Source: Methanobacteriota archaeon
GTDB taxonomy: Archaea > Thermoplasmatota > Poseidoniia > Poseidoniales > Poseidoniaceae
Direction: 5' to 3'
Assembly: GCA_018662715.1 (NCBI GenBank)
Contig: JABJFP010000094.1
Span: forward strand, 1-8,974
Length of the DNA: 8,974 nt
Position numbers and translations under genes: made by a program. The notes below the pieces were generated by a model, which saw only the letters and a list, made by a program, of their open reading frames with translations, was not told the DNA's origin and searched no databases. This document shows, piece after piece, positions 7,326 through 8,974 of the stretch; position 1 is the stretch's first letter; every line of letters begins with the position of its first letter.

Positions 7326-8816
7326 ATGCACGAAATTGGGCAGGATTCTGTACCAACGAGTGATAGTGATACTGAGATGTTCACTTCGCTACGTTTGGCG
7401 GAACCATCGGAACGAGTCGATATCAGTTTGGATGAGCGCATGCTGACCATTCAAGGCCGACGAAGTTCTGCAATCAATGTTCGTGTAGGAGCAATTGATA
7501 GCGTCCAACACCATTCGTCTAATCTTGTACCGAATTGGTTACTGATGATAGGATTCGTCTCCATCTGGATTGGATGGAGACTCATGGTGCCGCCCATCTA
7601 CCGATGGTCGTTTATGATAGCCGGCGGAGCGGCAATTTTCGCACGATTTTTTACCAGGCAACCAACGGTAACCATCCAAACTGCATCAAACGACACACAC
7701 GTTCTTTTTGGCAACGAGCATACCCTTAAGCACCTCACCTTCATTGTAAACAAACTTCTCAAAGGCAAGAGTTTGGCCTTTGCTCGTTTGGCTTGGATTA
7801 CTGTAAATCGCTCGTATCAAGAGGGAGAAGGAATGCTTCCAGCCCCTGAACTTCCCGTCGTGATCAATGCGCCAGTCCCTATTGATATGTTTCTCTCATC
7901 GCTTGGTGAAGAAGAGAATGTGCAGCCCGCATCTTATCACCACGAGGAAGAGCCCGAATGGATGCCTACGCATTCGCCCGAGCCGTTGCAGCCCACCACA
8001 CTTCCCAGTTTTATGTCAACCTGGCATTCTGAACAAGCCGCAGCAGAACGAGCCAGTTATCCTGCGGACCATCGCCCCGCTCCAATACAACTTCCTGTCC
8101 TGGAGCCTCAGTACCGCCCACCAATGCATCAAGAATCTGTTGAATCCTCCCCTGGCAAGCGGCCAAATCCACCCTTCTTGCCTTCATTTTTTGGAGCAGA
8201 CGAGGTGCATATACCACTGCGAAATCAAGACGTCATTGAAGAGGATGAAGAACCAATACTCCTGGATGCAGAACTTATTCCAAGCATTGACTCAACTCCG
8301 GTTGAACGTGAAGATGTGGTCCACTCTAGTCCTCGGAAAAACATTACCCTTGAACGGGAAAAGCCACTCCTACAACCGCGAAAAGCTCGAGACCTAGAGC
8401 AATCCTCATTCCGCCCCCGCCATCGCCCGCAACCACGCTCCAGGACCGTAGAAGGCCCCAGAGGTTTCTTAGGACAACTACGCAAGGTTGCAAGTGAAAT
8501 CCTTTACGGAACAAAGGGACCTTCAAGGCCCTCCCCTTATGGAACAAGCAACACCTCATCGGCTCTTAGAGAACAGGCACAGCAAGCTCAAGAAGACCAA
8601 ACTGGCGAAGTATTACGGAGCCTTTCGAGTGAAAACGGTGGGGTATTTGGTCACGATGAGATGGAACGGTTACAAGAGAAAGTAGAGACCATGCTTGCAA
8701 CCGTTGGAGAAATGGATTCTGAACGTCAGCCTACCAACTTAGATGATGTTTCGTTCGCAGACCTTCAAGCCTCCGTGCATGAAGAGGACCGAAAAGTCCG
8801 ACAGTTGGACGAATGA
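7326..8816 (+). CDS. Two-helix membrane protein with split beta domain and long disordered tail
   Basis: A hypothetical protein of 496 residues. Residues 29-62 look like beta strands (RVDISLDERMLTIQG and NVRVGAIDSV). Two membrane helices follow, about 70-88 (NWLLMIGFVSIWIGWRLMV) and 92-110. Another strand-helix unit comes at 114-148 (TVTIQT, then HTLKHLTFIVNKLLKG). This strand / helical hairpin / strand-helix order resembles small PH-like membrane domains such as DUF6232, a tentative comparison. Residues about 165-375 are proline-rich and low-complexity, with an acidic patch at 304-309 and a basic patch at 352-375 (RPRHRPQPRSR). Short conserved-looking helices follow at 379-395 (amphipathic) and 444-465 (possible coiled coil). 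There is no signal peptide and no enzyme motif; the tail is probably cytoplasmic. The start at 7326 has no clear ribosome binding site; ATG 7377 (residue 18) is an alternative. The gene ends two bases before the converging sugar kinase gene. Function unknown. Confidence -1.
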   Translation: MHEIGQDSVPTSDSDTEMFTSLRLAEPSERVDISLDERMLTIQGRRSSAINVRVGAIDSVQHHSSNLVPNWLLMIGFVSIWIGWRLMVPPIYRWSFMIAGGAAIFARFFTRQPTVTIQTASNDTHVLFGNEHTLKHLTFIVNKLLKGKSLAFARLAWITVNRSYQEGEGMLPAPELPVVINAPVPIDMFLSSLGEEENVQPASYHHEEEPEWMPTHSPEPLQPTTLPSFMSTWHSEQAAAERASYPADHRPAPIQLPVLEPQYRPPMHQESVESSPGKRPNPPFLPSFFGADEVHIPLRNQDVIEEDEEPILLDAELIPSIDSTPVEREDVVHSSPRKNITLEREKPLLQPRKARDLEQSSFRPRHRPQPRSRTVEGPRGFLGQLRKVASEILYGTKGPSRPSPYGTSNTSSALREQAQQAQEDQTGEVLRSLSSENGGVFGHDEMERLQEKVETMLATVGEMDSERQPTNLDDVSFADLQASVHEEDRKVRQLDE

Positions 8817-8818
8817 GT

Positions 8819-8974
8819 TCAAGAAAATTGAATCATGCTGGTATAATCCGCCAGTCTTTGCTCAAACCGGTCTGATGTCAACTTGCAAAGAGCCTCTGTT
8901 CCGAAACTCATCAGTGTGAAACTTGCGGTCACTGTTGCAATGGCAAGTCCTTGTTTGAGTTCATCCAATGTGAC
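8819..8974 (-). CDS. C-terminal end of a probable PfkB-family sugar kinase (partial)
   Basis: The minus strand is open from the right edge to a TGA at 8819-8821, giving the last 51 residues of a protein. The segment ATVTASFTLMSFGTEALCKLT, with the order A-T-ASF-x3-FGTE-x-L-x2-LT, followed by a charged helix (SDRFEQRLADY), is like the C-terminal helices of archaeal PfkB/ribokinase-family kinases, which phosphorylate sugars or nucleosides with ATP. The catalytic GAGD region would lie beyond the window, so neither substrate nor activity can be judged. It converges on the membrane protein gene with a two-base gap, so there is no room for a separate terminator. Confidence -1.
   Translation of the reverse strand, partial: VTLDELKQGLAIATVTASFTLMSFGTEALCKLTSDRFEQRLADYTSMIQFS

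Noticed and set aside
7168..7356. Possible small minus-strand gene across the gap between the EF-like and membrane protein genes
   Set aside because: It overlaps the coding ends of both neighbours, has no recognisable product and lacks a convincing ribosome binding site.
7867..8397. Plus-strand open frame of 176 codons within the membrane protein gene
   Set aside because: A shifted frame of the proline-rich tail region; the 496-codon frame extends on both sides and contains the membrane helices.

Overview
The window is 8974 bases of gene-dense DNA with no RNA genes, mobile elements, CRISPR arrays or long empty stretches. It looks archaeal and most like a marine planktonic Thermoplasmatota relative (Marine Group II / Candidatus Poseidoniales). 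The reasons are a very large secreted beta-rich protein of the style common in that group, AT-rich TATA-like elements placed about 30 bases before start codons, GGTG-type ribosome binding sites, and a translation-factor paralogue. The taxonomic call is an inference; no marker gene in the window proves it.

Layout. Positions 1-5555 (minus strand) are one uninterrupted reading frame of 1851 complete codons that runs off the left edge. I read every codon and found no stop. It encodes a signal peptide, a jelly-roll domain like the one attached to immune-inhibitor-A (M6) peptidases, a long series of Ig-like or other beta domains with acidic calcium-type loops, a CARDB-like domain, an acidic linker and the start of what is probably a C-terminal membrane anchor. 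A short divergent control region (about 5556-5656) holds a nearly symmetric TATA-like element. It could serve both the giant gene and a rightward group of three genes: an acyl-CoA thioesterase of the hotdog fold (5657-6160), an EF1A/SelB-like protein whose GTP-binding motifs have decayed (6203-7225), and a two-helix membrane protein with a split beta domain and a long disordered tail (7326-8816). At the right edge, 8819-8974 on the minus strand is the C-terminal end of a probable PfkB-family sugar kinase. It converges on the membrane protein with only two bases between the stop codons.

How the genes relate. The thioesterase and the EF-like gene are 42 bases apart and may be co-transcribed. 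A small hairpin in the gap could mask the ribosome binding site of the second gene. The membrane protein follows after 100 bases and may have its own weak promoter. I see no functional pathway linking the thioesterase, the EF-like factor and the giant surface protein; they look like ordinary neighbours. I found no convincing undescribed multi-gene system. The items most worth a second look are the giant surface protein and the GTPase-dead translation-factor paralogue.
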